NCBI GenBank assembly: GCA_016617855.1
Contig: JAECUM010016761.1
Span: 1-64,000, forward strand
DNA length: 64,000 nucleotides
Source of the DNA: Megalonaias nervosa
Taxonomy: Eukaryota > Mollusca > Bivalvia > Unionida > Unionidae
Reading direction: 5' to 3'
How positions within the stretch are numbered: the first letter of the stretch is position 1; every line of letters begins with the position of its first letter. Made by a program: the position numbers and the translations under genes. The notes below the pieces were generated by a model. That model ran no database searches. It was not told where the DNA came from and saw only the letters and a program-made list of their open reading frames with translations. Shown here in pieces: positions 45,371 to 56,089 of the stretch.

Positions 45371-47154
45371 AAAAAAGTTTCCGCGACGTAAGGTTGTCGT
45401 GAATGCCATTGATGATATCTGGGCAATAGATTTAGTAGATATCTCAAATCTTGCTAAGTTTAATGTTGGCGTTGATGGCGCTCCAAAGAAATATTTGTTT
45501 AACGCTGTCGATGTTTTTAACAAATACCCGTTTAGTATACCCGTTTCAGATAAAACAGTGTTACATGTAAGCTCGTACAAAAGTAACAAAAGAAAAGAGT
45601 GAAAGCCAACAAGCTTTGTATATTTAAACAGAATAATTTATTTCCCTAGAAAACACTTTAAAGGTGAAAGTAGAAAATAGGACTTACAGTTTGTGAATAT
45701 AATCCCAAAATTTATCCTAGAATTGAAAAATATATAAGTCCTATTGCTAAACAGTTCTGAGTCCAGGTTCGAATCTCGACAAGGTTCCAGATGGAGGATG
45801 ATGACGTCAGATGAAGAGTTCTACGAAAAGTCAACAGTTCCTCGTTGAATCACGACTTATAATGTTCCAGATAGAATTCCAGAATAAAATTCAAATAAAT
45901 GTGTTTGTCCAAGAATTTTGATGAAAAAAGTATTTCCCAGGGTGAATAAATTATTTTAAATTTAAAAAAAACCAAAAAAAAAAAACAACTTAAAACAGCA
46001 ACAACACAAAACACCTTTCAGCCTCAAGGTATTATTCACAGCTGCCAGAAAAAATATTAAGAATGCGTAATAACTGAAACGTCATTTCAGACCCGTGTGA
46101 TGGGTCATGTGGTCAGTTAATGATTGAAGAGCGCATTTAAAAAAGTGCCATTTATCACGTAGTCAAGAATAGCCCTATGTAAGAATCAAATTCTCACGCT
46201 GGAAATGAATTTAAAAATAAAGCTGTTTACACATTGCCAACACATGGGCCGGACATGACTTTGATAATAGCCAATCGTTTTCACTCGATTTTTACAAAAT
46301 CTGTAAACTAAAAATAGTGCTTACGCGACTCTTATGTTCTAATTAAGTCAAAACAAGACTGAATTTACTGGGAAAAATGTCAAATCCAGTAAAAAATATC
46401 ATCCTTACAATAAAATGTAATGAAACAAAAATAAAAATAAAAAGAATTTAAAATTAACACACAAGGAATTAAATTACATATTCGTAACAACAGGAATATC
46501 AATAACTGATGTATTAAAACAAATCATCATTAGCACAGAAAGAAAACCAGACAAGATTTGGACTGATTATGGAGCAGTTTTTTAATAAAAAATTTTAACA
46601 GGTTTTGGAACAGACTAACATAAAAAAAAAATATGTAACAGGAAACGAAGGAAAAAGAGTTGTAGTTAAAAGATTTAATCGTACACTAAACGAGCTGATT
46701 CATAAACATTTTGACAGCTAAAAACACGAACAGATACATTGTTGATCTTCTGCAGATTGTTCATAAATAAAATAACACAAAACATAAATCTATTACAATG
46801 TCACCAAACGACGCAATTAAATATCCAGTACTATCAAACGAAAACATGTACGGCAGGCATAAATTTAAGATTGTTGATAAGGTTAGAATTTCATTAACAA
46901 AAAATGTACTTGCAAAAGGATTTACTCCAAACTGGACTGAAGAAGTATTTGTAGTTGATAAAGTTTTACTGACCATACCTGTTACGTGCGCACTAAAAGA
47001 TCTAGCCTTGGAGCCAGTAATTGGTTGTTACGAACAAGAACTACAGAAAACTGAACAAGATGTTTTCGTTATTGAAGGAGTAATCAAAAAGCGTGGCAAT
47101 AAAAGCCTCGTCAAGTGGCATGTGTATAGCGATAAATTTAATAGTTGGAGCTAA
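45345..47154 (+). pseudogene. Retroviral-type (rve) integrase, split by an insertion (element B)
   Basis: N-terminal half 45,345-45,557: KFPRRKVVVNAIDDIWAIDL (first catalytic Asp) to YPFSIPVSDK. After a 935-bp insertion the frame resumes (46,493) with ISITDVLKQII and KIWTDYGAVF (second Asp). The third acidic position, normally Glu in 'ERFNRT', reads Lys (VVVKRFNRT). The C-terminal part (46,798-47,154) is open and has the SH3/chromo-like NWTEEVFVVDKV and KSLVKWHVYSDKFNSW. The enzyme would integrate the element DNA. Confidence 0.8.
45558..46492. mobile_element. Unclassified insertion of about 935 bp in the integrase gene
   Basis: The integrase reading stops matching after AAAACA (45,557) and resumes at GGAATATC (46,493). 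Possible duplication of AACA on both sides. The ends share a loose inverted 'TGTTAC..ATGTAA'. A B-box-like word (GGTTCGAATCTCG) is at 45,764-45,776, without a clear A-box. No ORF. Identity unknown. Confidence 0.55.
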
Positions 47155-47243
47155 ATAAGCTTAATATTGTGGAATAATTTTTTGGTAAACTTCCATATAA
47201 CTGTGTAGGACAGATTTACATTTTACTGGCTTACATAACCAGA

Positions 47244-48023
47244 TTAAACATCTTTCTTAGAAAACGTTGATCTTCTTGTTCTATCTGCAGCAAACTTAAC
47301 TGCTGCCGAATTAATGTTGAAGTATATTGCCGCAGCTGACATCGAAGAAAACTTCTTTTCTTCATCCGTTTCAAATTTATATGAAATCACTGGTTTGGTG
47401 GGATATCTAAAATTGATACCACCTCTTCGTTCTCGTTTTGTATTTTCTTTTGACATGACAAGATCTAAATTTTCTAGACGATTGTCGGTTTTAATGTGGT
47501 TTACGTGATCTATTCTAAACTATCTGGTATTGGTCCATTAAATGTTTCATAAACAAATCTATGGCTATAATAATCAACAAAATCTGTTTTTGTTCCTCTA
47601 ACAGTTAGCAACAAGTATCCATGGTTTTGTAATCTACTTTATTTATTTATTTATTATTATTATTATTTTTTTTTTTCTGTTTTAAATAATTCCTTCATCA
47701 GAGGCCTCATAAAGATCAACCGGATGTGGTTGATATTCATCTTGTAAAGACAAGTTTGCAATATTATCATCAGTAACAGCACCATTGACATGATATACTC
47801 GGTGTCCTTCTGGAATTTCATCACAAAACGGAGTAAATAAAATATTTCTTTAGTATTTCAGTTCACTCAGCATCATCACCTTTAACGCTGATCTTATAAC
47901 CAGCTGGTGTTGCTTTATCAAACGGCTGACCATATTTGATTTGGATAACTGATCCCAACATATTCCCGCGTACAAGTTGTATTTGGGGTGAACATAATAC
48001 TCTTGCTCGCTTGCACTTATCAT
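47244..48023 (-). pseudogene. HNH endonuclease with C-terminal NUMOD-like domain (element B)
   Basis: Two HNH-like stretches lie in tandem on the minus strand. The first (47,690-48,023) starts MISASEQEYYVHPKYNLYA and has IPEGHRVYHVNGAVTDDNIANLSL. The second has SHRFVYETFNGPIPDS and, in the next frame, DHVNHIKTDNRLENLDL, then an open tail (KPVISYKFETDEEKKFSSMSAAA) like a NUMOD1-type DNA-binding repeat. This is the layout of virus/phage homing-type nucleases. It lies between integrase and PolB on the opposite strand. Several frame breaks; whether it was one or two genes is unclear. Confidence 0.6.
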
Positions 48024-48111
48024 TATACAATAGGTAAAATTCTAATCTCTAATTGTATGTATTTTGCTTGGCCCTTCAACAGGTGCATAGTGAAGTGCGC
48101 TAAAAAATAGA

Positions 48112-51100
48112 ATGCCTGTTGAACACTCAACTAGACATTTGATAGTACAGTATATAACAATGCTGAAGTTACGTGAAAAGAGCCTTATTAGAGAACCTAC
48201 AAAAATAGCAACTGCTTTTGCAGGATTTGATAATAGCTATCGATTTGATAAACTAATCGTTCTGGCAAATTTTACATCTATAAATCTTTTTCTTTTGTTA
48301 GAACCAACTATAAAGCGTGAACTTGAAAAACATAAGGGTTTGAAAATCCTAGTGCAGTACAACATTATATTTTCTAAATTACATGTGACAGAAGAGTCGA
48401 CTGACGAGGAAATTGCAGATCCTTTTATTAACGCAAAATCCAAGCGTGTTTTCTTGGAACTAATCTTTCATTACGAGCCGATAAAATACACCAGGAAATT
48501 TGGGAAGAGATAGAAGAATTCACCGAATCAGGTTCTGGTTGGAAATTTGAGATGATTACTGAAATTTTATTTCATACAATGAAATATAACGTATTACGCG
48601 GTAGTTCATATATTGACCTGCCACAAAAAATAAACAAGAAAAAGTGCTGTATTAACGTCAAAAACCTCAATGAGAGGTACTGTCAGTGGACTATTCTTTC
48701 TGGGATGTTTCCAGCAGAGAAAAACGCTGATCGTGTTGACAAGTATTTTGTTCATGTCTCAAAATTAAATTTTACTGGTATTGACCTAACAGTTGTAGAA
48801 AATCAAATACCAAAGTTTGAAAAGCAAAATAATATTTCTGTTTAATGTATTTGGTCTTGACGAGCATGAAAGCGTCTATCCAAGATATATTTCTGAAAAA
48901 TCCTCGCAATCTACAATAAACCTACTGTTTTATAAAAAGCACTATGTATGGATCAAAAACTTCAATGGACTTGTTGGTAGACAGTACAGTAAAAAAGAAA
49001 AAAAAAAGTACTTGTGTTATTGTTGTTTCCATGGTTGCTGAGACAATGAAAAACTACAAAAGCATATACAGTACTGTACTGATTGATGTACAATGAATAA
49101 CAATCCCAGGCGAGGATGAAAAAATTCTTCGGTTTGTCAATCATAAACATAAACTAAAAATTCCTTTCATTATTTACACCGACTTCAAATGTTTACTTCA
49201 GCCCGTGCTTGATGCAGAAAGCAATCCTAACCAATCGAGCACAAGAAAAATTCAAGATCATGTTCCATCCGGAGTCACGTATAAGGTAGTTTGTTGTGTT
49301 GATCTGAGTTTATCCAAACCGATTAAAATGTATCACAGTGATGGAGCCACCGCACCAAATCCAGCTGTGTGGTTTCTCAAGCAGCTGATTTGCGAAGTTG
49401 ATGATATATTTAAACGATTAAGAACAACAACTCCAATGATAAAACTGACAGCTCAACAAGAATCCGATCACGAACGAACAGACTTTTGTCATATTTGTGA
49501 AAAAACCTTTGACACAGAATGTTTATCACCAGCGACTGGTAATAAAAAAGTACATGATCATTGTCGTTAACCGGGCAATATTGTGGAGTGGTTCACGATA
49601 AGTGTAATCTATAGTTTGATCTCCAGATTTTATTCCAGTTGTTCTTCACAATTTCAGAGGATATGACAGTCACATTATCGTAGAAGCTTTTGGTGATCCT
49701 GAAATAACGTCTCATTTAAAACTCGATAACATTATCAAGTGTATCCCAAAAAATTTTGAAAAGTATATGTTGGTTACTTTAGTCAAGTTGCGTTTTATCG
49801 ACAGCCTACATTTTATGGCAGCATTGTTAGAAGAGCTGGTGAAAGGCTGTAGCGAGTTTTATAACCTACAAGATTGTTTTGGTGATAAATCAAGTTTGTT
49901 AACAAAAACAGGAATATTTCCATATGAGTATCTCGACAATTGGAGTAAATTTGATGGAACTTCTTTGCCTGACAAAGATAAATTTTATTCACGGCTAAAA
50001 CCGAAAATATAACTGATGAGGAGTAGAAATATCCACAAGATATTTGGAAAGAATTCAAGTGCAAGACATTTGGCGATTATTATGATTTGTATTTGAAAAC
50101 GGATATATTATTGCTGGCGGATGTATTTGAAAGCTTTTCGAACAGTAAGCCATAATAATTATGGACTAGATCCTTGTTGGTATTACTCAACTCCTGGGTT
50201 ATCTTGGGATGCTCTGTTAAAGTTCAGTAATGTAGAATAACTAAAAAATGTCAACATGTTTAATTTTATTGAAAAAGGTATCCGTGGCAGTATTAGAGCG
50301 ATAAAAAAAAGTATTTAGAAGTAAACAACAAATACATGAAAGACTATAATCCTGATCTTCTATCGAAATACATCATTTACTTAGATACCAATAACCTCTA
50401 TGGTTATGCAATATCAGAACCAGTAGCCTCTGGTTATGCAATGTCAGAACTAATGCCGTTTGGTAGATTTCATTGGATTACACCTGACCAATTTCTGGCA
50501 GAGACAGAAGAAAAGATACCTGATGATGTTTCATATATCGTCGTAGTTGATCTTGACTATCCTACTTCGTTACAATATTTACACAGTGATTTTCCATTCT
50601 GTGCGGAATCAGTGATAATCAACTGTAGTTCATTATCTCAGAAACAACAAGCAGCATCAATGAAACAAAATTCTATGGTAAGTAAATTCGTTCCAAATTT
50701 ACTTCATAAGCGAAATTATGTTTTGCACTATAAAGTTTTGAAATGAGCAGTAGATGCTGGTCTTGTGTTGAGGAAAGTTCATTGTGTGTTAAAATTCAAT
50801 CAGTCGCCGTGGATGAGAGGTTCTATCAGCTCATATACTTTGCAAAGAGCCATAGCGAAAAATTATTTCAAGAAAAACGTCTTTAAGCTTATGAACAACT
50901 CTGTCTTTGGTAAGACGATGAAAAATATTAGAAAGAGAGTAAACATTGAGCTAGTTAATGATATCAACCGCCGAAACAAACTTGTGTCAGATGATGATTT
51001 TGTCAGCATGAAATTTTTTAATGAGAATCTTGTCACAATACAATGAAGAAAAACAAATTTGAAACTGAATAAGCCAATTTACGTTGGGGCTTCTGTGTTA

Positions 51101-51765
51101 GATTTATCAAAATGGCTTGTGTATGATTTTCATTATAATTTTGTTAAGAAACAGTGGCCGTCAAGTAAACTATTGTTTGCCGATGCTGACTCGCTTGTTT
51201 ATGAAATAGAGACTGAGGACGTCTATCAAGATATCTTTGATAATCGACATCTGTTTGATCTTTCCAATTATCCTCGCGATAGTAAATTTCATGATGATAC
51301 AAATAAAAATGGTTATTGGTAAATTTAAGGATGAAATGAATTCGCTCATTATCAAATACTTTATTGGACTGCGTAGCAAATTGTACGCCATGTTAGTAGA
51401 CAATAAGAAAATAACAAAAAAAAGCAAAAGGTTTACCTCGTGATTTTGTTAAAAAATGTATTGGGTTTGATGATTATAAATATGCACTCGGCGCTCGTGG
51501 AGGTGTTAGTTTTATAAGAACAATGGCTATTTGAGCAAATCGTCATAAACTTGAAACAGATGTTATTATCAAACGTGGATTATGTAATTTTGATGACAAA
51601 TGTTATTGCAAAAATGGAATAGATATGTTTGCACTTGGGTATTGTCGTTCTGACGACAAAGTCGTTAACAATAAATCTATACTTGATATTATCTTTTCAT
51701 CTGAAAGAGTTGCGGATGTAAGCGCCTGTAATAAATCTATACTTGAAATTGCCTTTTTCGACTAG
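48112..51765 (+). pseudogene. Family B DNA polymerase, protein-primed type (element B)
   Basis: About 1,200 codons, consistent with Polinton PolB. Exonuclease-side blocks: VVLHNFRGYDSHIIVEAFG, RFIDSLHFM and YYSTPGLSWDALLK. Polymerase motif A: IIYLDTNNLYGYAIS (50,364-50,408). Motif B: FKLMNNSVFGKTMKN. Motif C: LLFADADSLVYEI (51,172-51,210), where the usual DTDS reads DADS. C-terminal NFDDKCYCKNGID then GYC. A zinc-knuckle-like HICEKTFD is at 49,488. At least eight stops or frame changes. Confidence 0.85.
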
Positions 51766-51808
51766 GGTATGAAATGTTTTCTATTCTTTAGAAATATTAT
51801 TCGAAAAT

Positions 51809-52247
51809 ATGACAGTGACAAAGAGGAACAATAGCAAGATTAAATATTTGATGATAGATGGTAAAAAGTTGACAGTTGAAATTAATAATGAAACATCAGG
51901 AATATGTTTCAGTGGCTGTGACAAGCTAAAACTTTCACTTATCAAATGTGGCAACAGTGAGTATTTCAATTATCTTGAGAAATTAAGCCAGGAATTGTCA
52001 GCAGGATTTAATAATTTTCATGATCCAATCAGTCAACAAAATATGCTAAACTTACCATTGATCTTGAGTGGTCAAAAGTATTTTCCATTAACAAAAATAT
52101 CCCCTTAATAATCTAGAAACGAAAGATTTATTCAAATGTCATCATTGTGTAAGCGGCAGAATAAAGTTCTGTCTTTCCCATCATGATGATAAAATATTTC
52201 TGATATGTACAGTTGAAATACGGATAATAGGTGATGAGGTTGTATGA
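51809..52247 (+). pseudogene. Small unknown gene at the right end of element B
   Basis: MTVTKRNNSKIKYLMIDGKKL is followed by an open stretch to 52,108, then a frame change and KFCLSHHDDKIFLICTVEIR, ending in the inner edge of the terminal repeat. A short beta-rich protein downstream of PolB; similar small genes accompany PolB in related elements and may be DNA-binding, but I cannot name it. Confidence 0.45.
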
Positions 52248-52480
52248 AATTTTGTTTAAACTTTAGAAATAAAATAATCGCAAACAGCGGCTTTGTATTT
52301 GTTGGGTCTCTGAGTCAGAGAAAAATAGAGTCTCTGAGCCAGAATCATCCATCAACCTAAAAATAATTTTTTGATGACCTGATGGGAGTCGGGGTGGTAT
52401 TTGTATTTTGAGAAAAATGGGTGGTCTTTGGACAGGGAAATAGGGTCCCTGAGCCAGAAACCTCCATTTCACCTACTACT
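52230..52480 (-). repeat. Right terminal inverted repeat of element B
   Basis: Mirrors 35,206-35,421 and is the more complete of the two. Contains the word 'tgagccagaa' twice (direct subterminal repeat). Ends ACCTACTACT, followed by the TAAAAC duplication. Confidence 0.9.
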
Positions 52481-52486
52481 TAAAAC
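52481..52486. repeat. Target-site duplication, right (TAAAAC)
   Basis: Exact copy of 35,200-35,205. Confidence 0.85.
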
Positions 52487-53091
52487 AAATACGGTTCATT
52501 CAGCACAACATGATGAATGATATCTGCATCTGTAGCTCAGTGAGTGTTCAGGTTAGCATCATAAAATATTTCAACATGGTTGAGATCTATATTGAGCATA
52601 AAACATCTCATTAATTACAAGAGAAAACAGGAAAGTATATGCTTATATGAAATTTTTGGATACTGCTATGACCTGTGGAAGAGTCAATTCTTTATTAATG
52701 AATGATCAGTTTTCCTAGGCGACCATAATGTGGTTATCTCCATTTGATTTCTTTACAGTATCAAAAAATTACTTCCATAAATTAGGACAAACATGGCAGA
52801 TTACATGTACAACGTGTATTGAATGAATATGTTGAGCTGTATGTCAGTATGAAACGAATTTGGCAATTTTAGCTATATTTCGACATGCTGATGTGAAAAT
52901 TTAATGAGAAACAGACACGATTTTGTATGGAATGAACTATATAGGTCAGAGGCATTTCTTGTGAAAATGAAGTTTAGTGAACTGAATAAATTAGTTTTAC
53001 TTCTGCTTTGCATCAGTCAAAATGGAGTTAACTGGTTGCTGTTTCATATTAATTTCAATAAGGAATAATATTATTGTGTATATATTTCCAG
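52487..53091. other. Intron before Ig exon 4
   Basis: No gene or repeat recognised. Ends with the acceptor ATTTCCAG (53,084-53,091). Confidence 0.5.
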
Positions 53092-53364
53092 ATCCCCCTT
53101 ACATATGGGGATTGAACAGCTCATACAGGGTGATAGAGAACCAATCCCTAAATGTGACCTGTCAAGTCAACAGTAATCCACTGCCTTACCAGATCTCCTG
53201 GTTCCCCAGTGGGGAGAGTTCTGTACCATTCAGGTTGTACTTCAGCTCTGTGTCAAGAAACAACAGTGGAACCTACATTTGTACAGCCCAGAACACCATG
53301 ACACCAACAGCTGGTGGACAACAGACAGGCATGAACACAAGTCAGATACAGGTTGATGTTCTGT
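53092..53364 (+). CDS. Host gene, Ig-domain exon 4
   Basis: A 273-bp phase 1-1 exon (TTTCCAG / GTAAGT), intact, 91 residues. Same hallmarks as exon 3 (NVTCQVNSN, ISWFPSG, NSGTYICTAQN) and the same TPTAGGQQTGMN loop. About 83% identical in protein to exon 3, with the 3' half (53,200-53,364) almost unchanged. Intact frames in both suggest the gene is functional despite the insertions around it. Confidence 0.85.
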
Positions 53365-53476
53365 GTAAGTAATAATACAAATTTAATTTAGTGATACAAC
53401 CAGCACATATAGGTTCTAGTTATTATTATGTGTTAAAGCTGCAAAATGATTTCTTTGGATCCATGCGTTGGATATA

Positions 53477-53630
53477 CAGCAGTGGTTCCCAATTTTTTTT
53501 GGGCCACTGCCCCCTTGGTTATCCTCAGCAGCACCCTCAATCTTACCTCGTAAGAAGTATTATTCAGCATTAGCGTCCCCTCAGCAATCTCACCGCCTCC
53601 ACGGGGGTGGTACCACTCACTTTGGGAACC
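53477..53630. mobile_element. hAT-like MITE, cut by element C
   Basis: Starts CAGCAGTGGTTCCCAA and ends TTTGGGAACC at 53,630, where element C begins. The two ends are inverted copies of TGGTTCCCAA, typical of hAT-type MITEs ('CAG-rich' ends). The last few bases expected for its right end (…ACTG) are missing because element C interrupts them. Confidence 0.65.
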
Positions 53631-53878
53631 AGCAGCAGAGAGGGTGGACCCTACAAATTATTGTTCGAACAAATATATTAAGCATGAAAATCATACTAAA
53701 TAAGGCAAAAAATATAGGGTCAATACCGCTAAACCAGAACTTCTAACTGACCTGAGATTCTCTCTACGTGGGTTATTTGCGCTGTTACTCGATCGTGACA
53801 CCTGTGTTTGTAAATGCTATGCGTGTTTGTTTATGTGCTTGTGCGCATAATTTTTGTCAGTCCACTCTCTCTGCTGCT
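53631..53878. repeat. Left terminus of element C with internal inverted copy
   Basis: 53,631-53,648 (AGCAGCAGAGAGGGTGGA) is complementary to 53,861-53,878 with one difference. The internal copy ends 7 bp from the ATPase stop. Compared with element L, both copies here carry GGA where both copies there carry GAA. Confidence 0.7.
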
Positions 53879-53885
53879 CTGTGTT

Positions 53886-54560
53886 TTATCCAAATATTGT
53901 ATCAAGTCCATTACGATATCTCGACCTGGGATCATGTAAATGTATTGTTATAAATCCAAACGGCGGAGCTTGCGCGTGTGCAAAGAAATCTTTTAATTTG
54001 ATCACATCCATGTCAACCTGAACACCAGGTATAATAAATATTTTGTAAAGTATGATTATCAACTCCTTATATACAACCAGAATATTGCAGTTGTCTCTGA
54101 TCACTTTAGGTATTTGTGTAAAACGCTGGGTAACATAAATCACGTCGGTATTCTTGTGTCTACCTCGAGAAAATATCCGAGCTGGATTTGATTGTTTGTC
54201 CAGCATGACATCATCGTATACTATGAGATTATTAATACGTCATCCAGGTCATCCACAGATGGCGCTTCATCACTATCGGTGATAAAATCAAAAATACTGA
54301 CTCCATCACTATCACTGTCTTCATACAACGATTTTGCATTTTCATTAAAATCTTTAAGCACTTCATAGCATTGTTGATCATCTACAGATGGTGCTACTAA
54401 ATATAATTTATCCCACTTGAGCCATCTCATTATCAAATTAAGCAATAATTGCGTCTTACCACTTCCAGATAGACCAATTATTATCATCCTGATAGAATTC
54501 GGTAGCGCTGGGTGATGCTTGACTGGCTCCTGTTTTCGTGTCACCGAAAAGTCAATTATA
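53886..54560 (-). pseudogene. A32/FtsK-type packaging ATPase (element C)
   Basis: Walker A: RMIIIGLSGSGKTQLLLNLI (near 54,440-54,495). The second half, in another frame, begins with YDDVMLDKQ (Walker B region), then DVIYVTQRFTQIP, and ends with LHDPRSRYRNGLDTIFG, stop at 53,886. One clear frameshift near 54,215. No Met was found upstream of Walker A apart from the M in that motif, and the 5' end overlaps the divergent PLA2-like gene; the start is uncertain. An acidic linker (SLYEDSDSDG) separates the two motifs. Confidence 0.75.
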
Positions 54561-54578
54561 TCCGTAATACTAAATAAT

Positions 54579-55088
54579 ATGAATCTATATTGTGTTCGAT
54601 GCAAGGCACCCACCCCCACCACTGGATTAACAACAATAGTAACAAAAAATAAAAAATGCGCTCTGACAGGTAAGTGTGAAAAGTGTGGCACAAAAAAAAC
54701 AACAAATTTATTTCGTCTAGCACAAAGACAGGAGGTGATATCGCTGCTTCGTTGGGAAAATTACCAGGGACTCCATGGGGGAAGTATCCCGGAGAAAAAA
54801 CAACAGCCCGGATACAATTATTGTGGTCCTGGGACTCGACTTGATATCCGACTTGACGAACGAGATCAACCAAGACCAGGAAATTATCCAATAAATAAGA
54901 TTGATCAAGCGTGTCACGTTCATGTTGTTGTGTATAAAAGCAAGGATTTACAACAACGGCATCTCGCAGATGTGAAATTGATTCATGAGTTAAATTCTAT
55001 ACCTGATAAATCTCTCAGAGAGAAACTTGCTAGTTTTCTAGTGAAATCTGCTATGAAAGGTAAACTAATGCTAGGGGCTGGTAATTAA
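54579..55088 (+). CDS. Zinc-ribbon plus PLA2-like protein (element C, open)
   Basis: 169 residues, uninterrupted. The Met at 54,579 is chosen because MNLYCVRCKAPTPTTG resembles the start of the A/B genes and gives a CxxC...CEKCG zinc ribbon. The PLA2-like loop YNYCGPGTRLD (Ca-binding type) and the active-site helix KIDQACHVHVVVY follow. The usual His-Asp pair reads His-Val, so hydrolase activity is doubtful. The C-terminal tail is basic and helical and ends KGKLMLGAGN. By analogy with parvovirus and adintovirus proteins it would act in entry. Confidence 0.7.
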   Translation: MNLYCVRCKAPTPTTGLTTIVTKNKKCALTGKCEKCGTKKTTNLFRLAQRQEVISLLRWENYQGLHGGSIPEKKQQPGYNYCGPGTRLDIRLDERDQPRPGNYPINKIDQACHVHVVVYKSKDLQQRHLADVKLIHELNSIPDKSLREKLASFLVKSAMKGKLMLGAGN

Positions 55089-55104
55089 TTATATAACTAT
55101 TATA

Positions 55105-56089
55105 ATGGAATCTGTTTATTATAGCCCAAGAGGATATTAGAAGAGCAGAGCAGCGATTAGTAAACTTGCCGAAGCAGCAAAAGTCTCACGTGCTGTTGCT
55201 GCAGCGTGGTTAGCACGACAGGCAATATGGCAAATCTATCTACGTCCACCTAAAAAAATTCAGTACGCGTATTTTGATGTCAGCGTTCCCAAAGAGTTTC
55301 ATCAAGCAGACATTTTGTTTTTGCTGCATGATGCTATTAAAACATGTGGACGTCAATCACGCACATACAGATACGTGTTAACTGTCGTTGACGTTGCAAG
55401 TAGATATAAAGAAGCAGAGCCGCTATCAACTAAAACAACATCTGAAGTTGCATCTGTGTTTGAACGAATTTATTGACGAGGACCTTTGCGATGGCCACAG
55501 TTGCTACAAGTTGATCCTGGCAAAGAATTTCTTGGTACAGTGTCATCGCTGATAAAAAAGCATAATGTCAAAATCAGACGAGGACATACTGCAATTCATC
55601 GTGTTCAGACAATATTTGAACGATTTAATCGAACTCGCTGAGCGGTTATTTGGATATTAATATGCGAAGGAAATAATTCAGAGCGACACGAGATCTCATG
55701 AATGGGTTGCGAGATTGACAAGTGTGATAGCTGCGTTAAATAATGAAATTACTCGTGCAACTTCTATGAAACCTACCGTTGGAATTACAAAGAAACATAT
55801 ACCCCGTAGCGATGGCTAGGGACAACGACGTGACTTTTCAAAACAGCCAGTGTTAGGTAATGTGACTGTCAGATATTTATGTGAACCCAGTGAACTTGAA
55901 GGGGGTAAAAAAAGAGCAACTGATCCTATCTGGAGTGTGACTACACATAAAATTTCTACCGTGGTTAGATCCACTGGTAGACCTGCAATCTACAGACTGG
56001 ATTCGAATGCTCCTCAACGTGGATTTGTACGTGAACAATCACAAGTAATTCCTGAAGACACACAATTACCACTGCGTTCACTTTTATAA
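55105..56089 (+). pseudogene. Retroviral-type (rve) integrase (element C)
   Basis: Start MESVYYSPRGY, then a helical N-terminal part (AWLARQAIWQIYLRPPKK). Catalytic triad is present: Asp in EFHQADILFLLHD, Asp in WPQLLQVDPGKEF, Glu in TIFERFNRT. A second conserved block is LTVVDVASRYKEAEPLS. The C-terminal DNA-binding part (55,850-56,089) is open. Two or three stops and a frame change break it. It differs strongly in sequence from the element B integrase. It ends tail-to-tail with the next unit (3-bp overlap). Confidence 0.8.

Larger units (their letters stand above)
35206..52480 (+). mobile_element. Element B: full-length Polinton/adintovirus-like element, 17,275 bp
   Basis: Both ends start AGTAGTAG and form inverted repeats of 216/251 bp flanked by TAAAAC. 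Inside are packaging ATPase, capsid, penton-like, adenain-like protease, PLA2-type, integrase and PolB genes, which together define a virion-encoding Polinton. It also carries a tail-fibre-like gene block and an HNH nuclease. Two later insertions (42,845 and 45,558) and many frame breaks show an old, inactive copy. It sits in the intron between Ig exons 3 and 4. Confidence 0.92.

Noticed and set aside
45764..45776. GGTTCGAATCTCG as a tRNA gene or SINE B-box
   Set aside because: No convincing A-box or cloverleaf upstream; kept only as a note within the insertion.
48112..51765. Frame breaks in PolB read as introns
   Set aside because: Breaks are single stops or one/two-base shifts without consistent GT...AG pairs, and the other genes of the element decay the same way.
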